NCBI GenBank assembly: GCA_021401465.1
Contig: JADDMT010000007.1
Location: 434,001-498,000, forward strand
Length of the DNA: 64,000 nucleotides
DNA from: Teratosphaeria epicoccoides
Lineage: Eukaryota; Ascomycota; Dothideomycetes; Mycosphaerellales; Teratosphaeriaceae
Direction: 5' to 3'
Within the stretch, counting starts at the first letter, position 1, and each line of letters opens with the position of its first letter. Positions 10,427-21,823 of the stretch are shown here, one piece after another. The notes under the pieces were generated by a model. It searched no databases. It was not told the origin of the DNA and saw only the letters and a program-made list of their open reading frames with translations. Position numbers and translations under genes: made by a program.

Positions 10427-11809
10427 CTATGCGATGGCAGCCCACATGGGAAAAGGCGAATGGAAGTCGACGTTTGAGGCCGACAGTACTGCTGTTTGGA
10501 GTACCGGGCCAGATATGAATATTGCAAGAGTCTCTACGACTGCCGACAGCAGCTTTGGCGGCAGAGGAGCCAGACGGTGACATGGTGACCATTTATTGAA
10601 GGAGACAGAGCAAGACTCACCTGCTGCAGGCTTCGGTCTGCATTGCCAGCAACGCCAACCCGGTGACGGGTCCCGTTTCACGAAGCCGGCGCATGTTCTA
10701 TGGAAGAGCTCAAATTTGCATTCTGAACCAGCGCATTTGACGGCGATCTCAATGTCAACGATAGATTTCCCGCAGCTGCAAAGCGGGCCATTCGATGGAC
10801 TGGACGCCGTCGCAGCAGGGACAGCGTTAGAAGGTGGAGAGGTCAAAGCTGTTCTTGACGTGTTTGCCTGATGATGTCCATCTGGCACCTGGGCGCCTGA
10901 ACGAAACATCTTCGCACCAAACCACAGGCCGAGCGATGCAGTGCACCCCGGCTTCTCCTTTACCTTTTCTCGTTCTTCCAATATCAGCGCCTGGGGCAGT
11001 GGCTGGAGATTCCATTTCACGTCGTGGGCCAGATCATCGCATGCCTGCTTGAGCAGGAGCAGGAGCTTCCTCGCGATGGCCTGGTCGTCGACGCCGGGCA
11101 CGCGATTCTGCTTGTCAAAAGCTCTCTTGACGAAACGCATGAAAGCATTCTTGTCAATATTACCAAGTTTTTGAGGTCGAATGGCGCGGTCTCGTTGTAC
11201 CTTGGTACTTGACTGCCGCAGCCAGGCTTTTGCCTGGGCCAATGTGTTGAATGCGGCTGATTCGTGGTACGGGTAGTTGATGATCAAGTTGTCCGCTTCC
11301 TTCTTCGTTTTATAGACGCCCGTGAACCAGCCGACTCTGACTGTGTGCCATTGCTTCAGCGTCGCGTTAGATGTCGTGCTGTCGGCCGTGGGCTCGGACT
11401 TGAACATATCGAGCCTGGTCTGAGTGCTTGCCATGGCTCTGGACGGCGCACATGGCAACGATTCATGTTCAGTTTGAGATGCCTTGGCATCTTTGTTCAT
11501 AGCCTGCTTCACTGCATTTGGCTTGAAACCCATCTTGAACCCAGTAAACCTGGTCATTGACGTGGTGGACTTTGGCATCGACATGTCTCGGACACGCGGT
11601 GCCTTGGTCTCCTCCTCACCGTCCGACAAGGTGAGATCAATGGCTGCGGATCTCGCCGTCCCTGAGGAGGCCCCGTCGTCTTCCAAGCTGCCCGCCCATG
11701 GCAAGGGTCGCTGCTTCCGCGTAGCTCCAGCGTCGACCTCGATAGCATCGCTTTTCCTCTTGCGGCTGCTATCATGCTGTGTCCGCATGCCTCGCTCGAA
11801 GGACGACAT
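10427..11809 (-). CDS. Viroplasmin-like (RNase H1 N-terminal) and PHD-finger protein, probably the 5' part of the helicase gene
   Basis: The 460-residue frame starts with a basic disordered region holding a SUMO-interaction-like motif, IDLTLSDGEEE (residues 57-67). Residues 153-199 (KQWHTVRVGWFTGVYKTKKE onward to AQAKAWL) resemble the small caulimovirus viroplasmin/RNase H1 N-terminal fold that binds RNA-DNA hybrids or double-stranded RNA. Residues 344-391 form a PHD finger (CSCGKS...CAGSEC...HRTC...WRCWQC). Right after it, at 10620, is a good donor (GTGAGT), so the codons beyond residue 396 are probably intron. With the acceptor at 10373 the result would be a single protein of about 976 residues with the helicase downstream. 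If read as an independent gene it ends at 10427, only 80 bp before the helicase ATG. Confidence 0.75.
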   Translation of the reverse strand: MSSFERGMRTQHDSSRKRKSDAIEVDAGATRKQRPLPWAGSLEDDGASSGTARSAAIDLTLSDGEEETKAPRVRDMSMPKSTTSMTRFTGFKMGFKPNAVKQAMNKDAKASQTEHESLPCAPSRAMASTQTRLDMFKSEPTADSTTSNATLKQWHTVRVGWFTGVYKTKKEADNLIINYPYHESAAFNTLAQAKAWLRQSSTKVQRDRAIRPQKLGNIDKNAFMRFVKRAFDKQNRVPGVDDQAIARKLLLLLKQACDDLAHDVKWNLQPLPQALILEEREKVKEKPGCTASLGLWFGAKMFRSGAQVPDGHHQANTSRTALTSPPSNAVPAATASSPSNGPLCSCGKSIVDIEIAVKCAGSECKFELFHRTCAGFVKRDPSPGWRCWQCRPKPAAGESCSVSFNKWSPCHRLAPLPPKLLSAVVETLAIFISGPVLQTAVLSASNVDFHSPFPMWAAIA

Positions 11810-13402
11810 GCCTTTGGTCGATGCATGATAGAGGGAACGAGGGTTCGTCTCGCGTAGGCGACGCGCTTCCCCACTTCGGCAGACACGAAAGGAGCGCGTG
11901 AGATAACAGGGCCGTTAAAGCCCGTCGGCTGTGCTCGGATTACTCAGCTTCACTGGCCTAGATTAGAGTGTGAGAACACTTGCTGGTGACATAATGCAGA
12001 ATGGCCGGCGGCGGCCATCGCAAGCTGGAGAAGATGAGGAAAGCTGGCTCGCGAGCATTCGCCGGCGACGCAACATGAGAACGCGGAGCTCAGACAGAAG
12101 GATTCAATTCAATGTTTCGGGAGGGCGAACAAGCCACACGGGCCCGGGGACTGCGCATGGAGGACATAATGTTAAGAGCGACGAGTTGATAAGCTGGAGG
12201 CGGGGCTTGAGCGCTGACAGGCCGATTGGTAGAGCCTTGGACGCCTTCATTCCTGTATGGAAAGCTTTCAACATGGAGCCAGCGTATCCAGAAGCTCTAT
12301 CATAGTTTCTCGCCCACGGCTGGTGGTTGATTGGGCTTCTCGCCGGTGGTGGACGAGAAGGCATGCGGGAGGCCATTGTAGGATGCCCGCCAAACCTGCC
12401 GCCTTGGAGAGGTGTACACGTGATATCAGGTTTGATGTAATCCCTCAGGTGGCTCTGAGATCGACTTGCTTCCGCACCAGGGCTAGCTCGGGTCATGCTT
12501 GTTCAGACAGACAGTCCGAGCCTGGTTCAAGACCGCGTGTGGCAGTCATGTTTCACTAACAACGGCACAAGGGCTCTACACAGGGCTGCAAAGCGACCTG
12601 CCTGCGCGTGCAATCAAGCCAGCGTCCGCTCTTAGAACCACGAACACAACGTGCACCGGCAGACGCTCTTCGCCTTGTGGAGCTGTTGATTACCTGACCT
12701 TTCCCGACGAACGGCGGTTGTCTGTTGGGTACCTGGTCATGGAGGAAGCTCCAGGTAACCGATTTCGTCGCTCAAGAAACCCTCCGCTTGTCTATCTACA
12801 TCCTGGAAGCATTTAATATGCAGCGCTGTTCTCTGCGCGAAAGCGCAGCTACCACCGTGCGGCAGCTTATTGCCAACAATGCTATAATTATTGCTATGGA
12901 CTTTGCTCTGCTTGATTTTTAGAGATAGAGGGGCTGCACTCGATCTGAATTTAGGTGAAACCGTTCTTCTGTCCGGTCAAGCTTCTGCCCGCCATTCTCG
13001 GGACACTCATCGAAACCGCCGCAGTGAAGCACCGTCGGGAGACCTCGACTAGCCTCCAGGCGACGGCAGACCAGTCGCTCGTAGTCGAAAGCAAGGCGCA
13101 TATCGTCGCATTCGGAAAGACCGATGCTGCTGAAGCCAGCACTGTTGCCATCCCCCTTGGAGCCTTAGATTCTGTTTTTGTTGGAGCTGAATCGATCGCT
13201 TTCACCGCGCCAATGGCTGCTCACGACAGGCGAAGCCGATCTTCCTGTGAGAAAATAACGAGGCCGTGACATCTTCCATGCGTTGTCCGACTGGCTGTCC
13301 AAAAGAGCTATCCGACAAGATTTCTCCAATGGCTGTCTCGAGAATCAAGCAGGGCGCTTTGCGGTCTAGTGAAGCTCTCTCGATGAGATGCAAGGAAAAT
13401 TG
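11810..13402. other. Gene-free stretch
   Basis: About 1.6 kb between the 5' end of the PHD frame and the 3' end of the GT8 gene. Short frames on both strands lack motifs. The part next to 11810 is presumably the promoter of the PHD/helicase unit. Confidence 0.45.
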
Positions 13403-14824
13403 TCAAGTATCGCTGCCCGGAAAGCCATCAGGACACACTTGGACAGCTGTGTCTCTCCAAAGCGCAAATTGCTCTGCCAACGCCAGATGTGCATCTGGCT
13501 TGATGGCCCGGACAGCATCGGGAGTATGCATCCATGGCTTGCCAGCCGCGGTGAAATGAATTACGGCTGCTGCGTCCTGGAGGCGGTACAACTCCTGCGC
13601 AAATGGGTGCTCGACTGGAAAGCGCGGCCTCGAGATAGAGGACTGTGGTGCGGATTGGTTTGCAGGAGGCCCTCCCTGCGAATCCGACGGTGATAGGCCG
13701 ACAGTCATGTTCTTTGGCATCACAGGGCGCGTCGAAAATAGATCGGAAAGGGTAGCGGCTTCGTTGTAAGCTTTGGCAGGCTGAGCCGGGCTATTCGGGT
13801 CGCTTGGTCGACTTTGGACAGCTCCACCTGGATTGCTCTGATCGCCGTCTACCTCCTGCCTTCTCGAAAGGTCTGCCCCTGGCTTCAAGCCAGCTTTTAG
13901 CAGCTGGTTGTAAAGCTTGACAGTTGTAAGGTTGAGGCCCTCGCTTGCATGATACCAGCTGGGCAGTACCCAATCCTCCCAGTGGGAGTTTAGAGTCACA
14001 TACTCGCCACTCAGCATCATGACCGTTTCTCCTAACAGGTCGTTGATGAGGTCCATGTCGAACTTGTTGTACTGCACCGTGGCCAGTGCCGACTCCACGG
14101 TGTGCCAGAGCCTGTTCGACAAATTGATCATGAGGAAAGTGCTGGCGAGAAAGTCCTTGGCGAGCCAGTATGCCCTCGGCGCAGCCAAATCAACGTCGGG
14201 CAAGCCAGCGAAGAGGTGATCGAGATTCTTCATGACCAGTTGATCGGAGTCGAAAGCCAGCACCCGCTTCAAAGTGGGATCAAGCTCGTGAAGCTTGAAT
14301 GCGACAAGCTTCAGCAGGCAGTCTTGGTAGTAGCCTCCGGCGTTGTCTTTGAGCGGTGGAGCTTTTTGGACATGCACGACAACATCTGTAGCTCTGTAGG
14401 CGTCCACATACTCCTGGCTGACAGCAGAGGAGACCAGGACATGGATCGGGTATGACACGTGCAGTAGATTTTGCAGGCGATGTATGTTCACCAGGACTGA
14501 GCATGCGTACGCATCTGCTGTAGCGTAGAATACATAGGCGAAGCCTGAACTGTCTTGATGGGTAGGCGAGCCGGAGTCTTCACCCTCTTCGGGCATCGCT
14601 TGGTTCGTAAGCTCCGAATCAACAGGAGGAGGTTGGAGAGCCTGCGGTACTTGCAATGTTTCGCTGACTGCCATCGATCCCGATACCAGGTCCGAGTGTA
14701 GCGCGGGCTGCCGTGTCGGCAGAGCCCAGTCGTTATGGTCGAGAATCCTCAAGCTGCTCCATACTAGAGAAGTGATTGACAGAATGATGCTCGCTGGCGC
14801 GAGACTGTACACTGGCGCCTGCAT
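13403..14824 (-). CDS. GT8-family glycosyltransferase (glycogenin/GlcNAc-transferase-like), membrane anchored
   Basis: Single-exon type II membrane protein of about 473 residues, starting at the ATG 14824; the frame opens slightly further upstream only with GTG. A hydrophobic anchor lies at about residues 8-28 (SIILSITSLVWSSLRIL). The catalytic domain starts AYVFYATADAYACSVLVNI and contains the family metal-binding DxD in RVLAFDSDQLVMKNLDHLF, then PRAYWLAKDFLASTFLMINL. These are GT8 hallmarks: nucleotide-sugar binding, Mn-dependent and retaining, with Golgi location inferred. The C-terminal half has a Q/P-rich linker, then AAAVIHFTAAGKPWMHTP, which is the conserved H-x-x-G-x-x-KPW motif. The acceptor is unknown; fungal GNT1-type enzymes are the closest class by layout. 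Confidence 0.85.
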   Translation of the reverse strand: MQAPVYSLAPASIILSITSLVWSSLRILDHNDWALPTRQPALHSDLVSGSMAVSETLQVPQALQPPPVDSELTNQAMPEEGEDSGSPTHQDSSGFAYVFYATADAYACSVLVNIHRLQNLLHVSYPIHVLVSSAVSQEYVDAYRATDVVVHVQKAPPLKDNAGGYYQDCLLKLVAFKLHELDPTLKRVLAFDSDQLVMKNLDHLFAGLPDVDLAAPRAYWLAKDFLASTFLMINLSNRLWHTVESALATVQYNKFDMDLINDLLGETVMMLSGEYVTLNSHWEDWVLPSWYHASEGLNLTTVKLYNQLLKAGLKPGADLSRRQEVDGDQSNPGGAVQSRPSDPNSPAQPAKAYNEAATLSDLFSTRPVMPKNMTVGLSPSDSQGGPPANQSAPQSSISRPRFPVEHPFAQELYRLQDAAAVIHFTAAGKPWMHTPDAVRAIKPDAHLALAEQFALWRDTAVQVCPDGFPGSDT

Positions 14825-15966
14825 GAGTTGCACTGGGGGCGAAAGTATCTGAATGCATCTTTCAGGCTCTGACCTGCGAGTGATGTCCTGAGCTTACGCG
14901 GTCTGCATTCCACAGACGCGAGGAAGCATACCTCGCCTCACGTGTCTAATGAATACATGACTCCTGTTGGTACTACTAGAAGCTGGGTAGCGACTGTACC
15001 AACGTGGCCGACTTGTGCATCAGCGCATTCTTGGAGCGGAACATTGTTCAACGTCTCCGTGCGGTGTGTGTGAATGCGTTGGATTTTCTGACTGCCGCCC
15101 CAGGCCCGCTGCCATATCTCGGCTTCTGCTCCGACTTCCGACTTTGTGACCGGCAGAAGCTTGACTTGGCCAAGCGTTTGCCATTTTCGCCAAGCAATGC
15201 GGTGGAGACAAGCAAATCCATGGCCGATGATCGGGGCTCTGCGGAATGATTCCATTCCTGGTTTTTGGAAACAGCACCCCAACACTGAGTAGGTACACTC
15301 CTGGAAGATGAATTGAAGAGCTGTTTCTGCGCGCCAAGAGCAGCTGGGGCGGATTGTAACCGCCAAGCATGGAAGAGCCGCGAGAGTTCGGATCGTGCAT
15401 CGTGATCGTCCAACAAGCTTCCGCCAGTGGTGGACACCCGCCTTCATTCGCGTGGCCAGTAGTGGAGCACGAAATATTGCTTTCAACACCACCGGGTCGT
15501 CGACTCGCCACGAACCCACACAGACCGAGCCACATGTCAGGCGGGTTTCGTGAGTTTGCGCAAGACTCATTGAAAGCTGTGAGCCCTTACAGGACACTTG
15601 CAGCCATGGTCACGGGACTTGCACAGCCAAGAGATACAGAACCGGTAACCTGTGGCGGCTCCAGCTGTGCGACACAACGGGGTCTCGTGCCCACGGGATG
15701 GGCTGCGCCTGTGAAGGATTCGTGGGTTGCGCTGGGCACGTCATTACTCCACACACGCAACCTGGAATCCGCACCTCAACCCACTACTAAACCCACCGTC
15801 CTCCCGCTTTCTCCGACTGGGGTATGTCCATCTCCACCATCTCTCTGTCTGGAGCGGCATTCTTTCGGTGGTGCTTTCCCTTTCGCATGGCCGCGATACG
15901 AAGCAACGCAGCTTCATGAAAACGTGTGCTACCGCAAACTTATAATTGCAGCGCACCGCAACCACC
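14825..15966. other. Intergenic region between GT8 and MFS genes
   Basis: About 1.1 kb between divergently transcribed genes, so both promoters lie here. Overlapping frames up to 241 codons run into the MFS gene in the wrong frame and are judged shadows. No TATA box stands out near the MFS start. Confidence 0.45.
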
Positions 15967-17932
15967 ATGGCGGACCACGCACGCGCTCACTTCAACCAAG
16001 AGCCGGTCGAAACACACGAGCCCAAGCAAGTCAACACCGAGAACGATCTCGATCGTGCCAATACAAAACTGGAGGGGAAGCACGACGATTCTGATCGATC
16101 CGACCATGCAGAAGCGTTCAACGGAAGCGAGGTGAAGGGCCACGGCGAGAAGCTTGAGAAGCTTGGAACGTACGACAAGTACGAAATTACTGAGGATGAT
16201 TGCTACGATGAGCTTGGATTCGGCTTTCCGACGTGGAAGAAATGGTACATCCTCACCGTCATCTTCGTCGTTCAGGTGTCGATGAACTTCAACACCTCTC
16301 TGTACTCGAATGCTATCGGTGGCATCTCAGAGCAGTTTCACGTGAGCGAGCAAGCAGCTCGTGTCGGTGCAGCGATTTTCCTGATCACTTACGCTTTCGG
16401 TTGTGAGCTCTGGGCACCCTGGTCCGAGGAGTTTGGTCGTTGGCCCGTCCTTCAGCTCTCGCTGTTCCTGGTCAACATCTGGCAAATACCCGTTGCTCTG
16501 GCTCCCAACTTTGCCACCATCATTGTTTGCCGTGCGTTGGGTGGCTTATCATCGGCTGGTGGCTCCGTCACTCTAGGTATGATCGCCGATCTGTTCGAGT
16601 CGGACAATCAGCAGTACGCAGTAGCCTATATTGTTTTCTCTTCCGTTGGTGGTTCCATTCTTGGCCCAATCGTTGGCGGCTTCAGCGAGGCATACCTGTC
16701 ATGGCAGTAAGTCACTTTCCGATCTGGCTCTTGTACGTGATACGTGTGGCTGACCCTCGACCGCAGATGGTCGATCTGGATTCAGCTTATTTTTGGTGGC
16801 TTCATTCAAGCCGTGCACTTCTTCACTGTTCCCGAGACCCGTACAACCCGCATGATGAACAAAATTGCGGAGAAGAGGAGAAAGGCAGGTAACCCAAACA
16901 TCTGGGGCCCGGACGAGCTCGTCCCGTTCCGAGATCGCTTCTCCGCTAAGGAGATCCTGATCACCTGGATCCGGCCATTCAAGATGTTTTTGACGGAGCC
17001 CATCGTGTTGGTTCTGTCCCTCCTTTCCGGTTTCTCTGACGCTCTGATCTTCATGTTCATTCAGTCTTTCTCTCTCGTGTACAATCAGTGGGGTTTCTCG
17101 ACCGTGCAGCAGGGCCTGGCATTCATACCTATTGGCGTTGGCTATCTAATCTGCTGGATAGCTTTCGTCCCGGCCATCAAGCGCAACATCAAGGAGAGGC
17201 GAAACCATCCCGGGGACGAACGAGCCCAGTACGAGTCACGACTTTGGTTCCTCCTCTACACTGCGCCATGCTTGCCAATCGGTTTGATAGGATTCGCTTG
17301 GACGATCCAGGGACCTCCCATCCACTGGATCGGCTCCATGATCTTCGCCGCAATCGTCGGAATTGCCAATTATGCGATCTACATGGCTACCATCGACTAC
17401 ATGATTTGTGCATATGGGCCATACTCTGCTTCTGCGACTGGCGGCAATGGCTGGTCTCGTGACTTCCTTGCAGGTGTGTTGACCGTCCCTGCAACACCTT
17501 TCTTCAGCAACATCGGCAAGCCGCATAACCTCGAGTACGCCTGCACGATCCTCTTCTGCATCGCTTTCTGCCTGGTCATAGCTGTATACATCATCTATTG
17601 GAAGGGCCCAGTTCTCCGCAAGCGGTCGCCTTTCGCGCAGCAACTTGCAGGAGCTACAGCAGAAGATGGAGGACGTCGCCCGAGCGTCATACACAGCGGC
17701 AGTAAGTATCCTCTCGGTCTTGCTCTGGGATCGATACTCAAAAGTTTTAGGCGTTGCGAGTCAAGGAGGGCGACCAGGCGTCGGGGAGCGCCGATACAGC
17801 CAGCAGAACCGCTTTTTCGGCGAGAATCGTGTCACACCTCGTGGCACCCCGCGTGGTACGCCATCTGCTTCGCGACACAACAGCGTCGTCGACATACAGC
17901 AGAATCAGAAAGTTCGTGCGACTCGAGCTTGA
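15967..17932 (+). CDS. MFS drug:H+ antiporter (DHA1-type exporter)
   Basis: Proton-coupled exporter with 12 predicted membrane helices, of the fungal DHA1 group that includes polyamine and azole exporters. Exons are 15967-16706, 16767-17701 and 17751-17932, with introns of 60 and 49 bp that keep phase. A 90-residue acidic and basic cytosolic N-terminus precedes WKKWYILTVIFVVQVSMNF. The loop 2/3 motif reads WAPWSEEFGRWPVLQLSLF and the antiporter motif C region GSVTLGMIADLF...GGSILGPIVGGFSEAYLSW. The central loop carries RMMNKIAEKRRKAG. The third exon encodes a hydrophilic tail with RGTPRGTPSASRHNS. A clean reading frame across all splices indicates a working gene. Substrate cannot be assigned. 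Confidence 0.88.
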
Positions 17933-18507
17933 TAGCCTCGGTCAGGCCCCAGATAGCTTCTATATTTAACGCAGAAACGACAGATCTGAGCTTCAGCGTC
18001 GAGATTTTCTCAACTCACAGTGTTTTCATCAACAGAGCTTCCTAGTACAGTAGCCAACGTTGTCACATGAAAGCCGAGGCGTTCGAATATCTTCGCTGTG
18101 TTGGCGGTGCACCATTCCGTTTTGTTGTCGTTGTCAGTTGCATCCTTTGTACCCGCACGAGGATCTGGCTATGCGCATCCGCACCGAGTGAGTTCACCTG
18201 CCTGTCGTGGGCGGGTTGGCAATGGGGAGGATGAGTGATCAAGTCAAGTCCATATATACATGTAAGTGAGAGCTTCACCTTGATCGCTCGCGAGCGGTCT
18301 GGCAGGGACCGGCTGATGGACAGGACCTGGCTGATAGAACTCCTGGTGACTCCCGCACGGAGGATGGACACAAGGACACAAACCGCAGGAGTGCACGTCG
18401 AAGAATCGAAAGAAGCTCGTTTCAAACCTGTAGGTCCGCCTATCCTGACAATACCTATCTGATGTTCGTCGATCAGTATCGTCGGCACAGCAGCACCGTC
18501 ACCACCA
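17933..18507. other. Convergent intergenic region
   Basis: About 575 bp between the 3' ends of the MFS gene and the LRR gene. A 141-codon minus frame has no recognisable content. Nothing else was seen. Confidence 0.4.
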
Positions 18508-20205
18508 TTAGGTCTTGAACTCCCCCACCTCCGTCACCTTCGCACAGCGCCAGCTACACGCCCTCCTCAGGAAAGGCAGCACGCTCTCCGGCGTCAATTG
18601 CATCTGCGCCGGAACGCCACGAAACCAGTACTCCATCCACTCAGCTCTCGCAATAATGAAGTCCCTTCCGCACGTGGTGCAACTCTCGTTGCCGTGGCCG
18701 GTCTGATTGGATTCGGATCTTGCGAGGGCAGCCATCAGGTTCGCGGGCAATTGTGCGTCTTCATGATCATCTCGCACCTGCTCCTGCAACCAGGAGCCTA
18801 CCTGTTGATAGAGTGGCTGGAGCCTGCGGAGAGCCAGCTCGAAAAGTGATGGGGCAGCACTGTCAGCACTGGATGCTGGTCTGTCACCGTAGGGCTCCAA
18901 AGTGGCGGCAGAATCTCGCCCTTCGGCAGCCAAAGCATCCTTCCGACGCAGCGGGGTGCCATCAACGCCGAAGTATGAGACACGCGATGAAGCGAGATAG
19001 AGGAGTTCCTCCCGCAAAATTCTCACCTCCCGACCTGCTCTTGACATCTCCTGGAGGTATTGATTACGCATTCTGCGGGCGAGCTTCAGCCTGAGCTCGA
19101 GCTCCGCCCTCATGCTCAAAGGTCCGAGCTCCTCGGCAGCACGAACTCTCGATGCCTCGTACGTCTCTCGGCTGTCGGCCCATCGACCCAGCTCCTCAGC
19201 GCTGGCTGCTGTCATGCGATCGTGCCGGGGCAAGGGCGACGGTCCGCTGAGACTACATGGCTGAATGAATGGATTAGGATGGAGATGGATCTTGCGCTCC
19301 TTTGGCAAAGATTGCCGAAGGTCCAGTAGCTCCCACGGTAAATAGAGGAGACCGTTGCCAGAAACGTTGAGCTCTTGAATATTCTGCAGACGTACAATCG
19401 CCGGTGGCAGGGTGTCGATATTGTTGCTGCGTAAGCTTAGGACTGTGATGTTGACCAGCTTGAACAGTTCAGGCGGCAAGGAAGTCAGCTGGTTGTTGGA
19501 GAGGTAAAGTTGGATGGAGGGTGTCAGAGGCCCGAATTCGTCCTCGCTGGGCACGCGCGTCAGATCGAGGAAGGCGGGCTTGATGAGCTGATGCAGTGGC
19601 CGCAGATCGGCATCCGAGATGACTGTCAGACCCAGGCCTGACAGGTCGACTACTTCTTTGCCATTGTCGACACAGGCCTGGATGGTCTGAGATGCCAGGG
19701 CCTCGTGAGCAATGTCTTCACGTGTTGTACAGTCCTCTCCCGTGATATCGTCGACATTCATGTCCCGCATGCGCTGCTGGTTCGCCAAGATGCCCTCGAG
19801 GCTGTCGGCGCTGTCATCGCTGCCCATCCACACGCCCGAGTCGAGATGCCGTCCGCCGTCCTTGGACGCCATACTCGTCTTCTGCGCCTTCTCCCGCCGT
19901 CGCCGGAGATGCCACCACGGTCCTCGCACCAGCTTCTTCTTCCGCCGTGGCTGCGCGTCATTCCCGTCGTCGCCATCTCCATTCTGACTGCTGTCACCCG
20001 CATCAGTGGTGTCGGAGAATAACGGGTCCGATGAGTTTTCGCTGCATGTGATCAGCTCGAGCTGGCGCTTCCGTGACCGCGAGCCAATGGGCAAGCTCGC
20101 GCAGTAGCTACCAGACGCAATGGGCAGGAGGGCGGGGGAGTACGGGAGGTCGGAGGAGGGCGGGTCGTCGAGGGGCAGTAATGGTGGTGACGAAGGCAGA
20201 GCCAT
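18508..20205 (-). CDS. Leucine-rich-repeat protein with C-terminal cysteine module
   Basis: Single-exon protein of about 565 residues. The ATG at 20205 (MALPSSPPLLPL) is chosen because the frame extends upstream only with a TTG. The first 180 residues are disordered, with a basic patch (RRKKKLVRG). Residues of about 190-300 hold leucine-rich repeats: IQLYLSNNQLTSLPPELFKL, ITVLSLRSNNIDTLPPAIVRL and IQELNVSGNGLLYLPWELL. A helical charged region follows (ELELRLKLARRMRNQYLQEM), which may form a coiled coil. The C-terminus has CTTCGRDFIIARAEWMEYWF and later CSWRC, a possible zinc site. This layout is conserved among ascomycete LRR proteins of unknown function, where a scaffold role is likely. Confidence 0.85.
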   Translation of the reverse strand: MALPSSPPLLPLDDPPSSDLPYSPALLPIASGSYCASLPIGSRSRKRQLELITCSENSSDPLFSDTTDAGDSSQNGDGDDGNDAQPRRKKKLVRGPWWHLRRRREKAQKTSMASKDGGRHLDSGVWMGSDDSADSLEGILANQQRMRDMNVDDITGEDCTTREDIAHEALASQTIQACVDNGKEVVDLSGLGLTVISDADLRPLHQLIKPAFLDLTRVPSEDEFGPLTPSIQLYLSNNQLTSLPPELFKLVNITVLSLRSNNIDTLPPAIVRLQNIQELNVSGNGLLYLPWELLDLRQSLPKERKIHLHPNPFIQPCSLSGPSPLPRHDRMTAASAEELGRWADSRETYEASRVRAAEELGPLSMRAELELRLKLARRMRNQYLQEMSRAGREVRILREELLYLASSRVSYFGVDGTPLRRKDALAAEGRDSAATLEPYGDRPASSADSAAPSLFELALRRLQPLYQQVGSWLQEQVRDDHEDAQLPANLMAALARSESNQTGHGNESCTTCGRDFIIARAEWMEYWFRGVPAQMQLTPESVLPFLRRACSWRCAKVTEVGEFKT

Positions 20206-21740
20206 CGCGAGCGAGCACAATCTGGAAGTCTCTCCCGCCAATGCTGCCGGATGCTCCAGAGTCGCCCGTGCGTTGTTTCACTCCTGACGGGAAGGTGCGA
20301 TTGATCGAGTGTCGCGTGTCGGGTGGGGCAGCACGCGTCGATGTCAACACGCCCCATGTCATGCCGAGGCTCGAGATTCAAGATACACACCCCCCTTGCA
20401 TGTATGTACCAAGCACCTCCCTCAACAGCATCTCTACCACCATCGCCCCATCAGCATCATCAGGTGAACCCGAAGATAGGCGGACGTCGGGTATTGTTTC
20501 GTAAGCGACATTCCGACCGAATCAGTCACTCTTCCGCTTCCGCATGGGTAAATCACTTCTGCTGGCATTGACTGTGGGAGAAGCTCCCGCGACATCAAGC
20601 CACGGCGATGACGGGCAATTGTGTTTGTGGGCGGATTCGCGGTAGACTCATCGTTCCGACCTATACCTCCTACACCTCCCACGCTTGCGAGAGAGACGTC
20701 GTGAGACACAAGAACGACCCCAGCAGCGCACAAACTCGACCCCGCAGCATACGCTCTCATTCGTCTGCCGAGTCACGATGGTGGAGCCACGTCTGTATCA
20801 GATGCACAATTGAGGATGGTTGAGTTGCCGTCGGTCAAGCAGACTTAACCCTCCTTGAGGACATTTCTCGGAAGGCCGATGAGCTTGAGCATGCGTGTGG
20901 ACTGTCGGTATCTTGAGTACGCGATCACCTGGTGATTTATCGACAACAACGTGATCGCTACTGCACGAGTTGTGCGCGAGCGTCAAAGCAAGTGGCCTCT
21001 ACGAGACGTCACTTGGCATTTGGAGAATCACGACGAGCTGCGAGAACGTGAAACTGGGCCGCTGATCTGACTCTGACAACGCCGATTCTCGCTTTCTGGA
21101 GGCAAACCAAAGAGCAATGCAGTGCCCTACCTGCTGGTGCGCGGCTCATCCAGGATCATCCAGTCTGCAACGGCTCAGGTCAACTCCCAGCGACAGTAAT
21201 GCTTTATGCATGAGTATTCTGTGACCCTTCAGCGACGTGATTCGGCGCTACTTATGTACGATGCCATGTCCATGCCCTCCCGCAACATCTGGCCATGGCA
21301 GGCTCTCACGGAACATGAGCTGTTTGCAAAGGTGAAATCTCATAAGGTACATGTTTCAGACTTCGTGGGACATATCCTGAAAAGAATCTGCGCTCTTTAC
21401 GGACGAAACGACGCTAGGGAACCATCTCCCTTCTGACTCCTGAGGTGCGTCTTCCAGTGCCTTGCTCCGCCACACACCATATGGTTCCCGGTCGCCGGGA
21501 CCTGGCTCATGTCGATTACTTCGGCTCTCTTCGCACCGGTGTAATCATGAAGGTCAGAGAGGGCAGATTCGGTTGCCACGTACATCATACGGAACCTAGT
21601 AGTCTCAAGCACTGCGCAGATCCCAAGTACGTACGGCATGGTACAACCGCCGGTATGACACAGCAACGACACAAGCAGAACTCTGTTGTCTTCTTTTGAC
21701 GGGCACAAATCTCATTCAGAAACGACGACCGCCCTATGCC
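20206..21740. other. Gene-free stretch
   Basis: About 1.5 kb between the divergent LRR gene and the small secreted protein gene. Frames here are short and mutually overlapping, and none is convincing. Upstream regulatory DNA for both genes is expected. Confidence 0.45.
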
Positions 21741-21742
21741 AG

Positions 21743-21751
21743 GAGTATAAA
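21743..21751 (+). promoter_or_regulatory. TATA box of the small secreted protein gene
   Basis: The sequence GTATAAAGG lies about 80 bp upstream of the ATG at 21824, a usual position for a fungal core promoter. A short pyrimidine-rich and CACA-rich leader follows, and the context ACCATGC at the start is good. Confidence 0.6.
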
Positions 21752-21823
21752 GGAAAGGAGTCCGTTCGACATGAGGCCCTCACTCTCACACAAAGGAGAC
21801 AACACTACACCACAAACCCCACC

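Noticed and set aside
15369..16094. 241-codon plus-strand frame
   Set aside because: It runs out of frame into the MFS exon and its amino acid composition is not protein-like. The MFS frame starting at 15967 explains the region.
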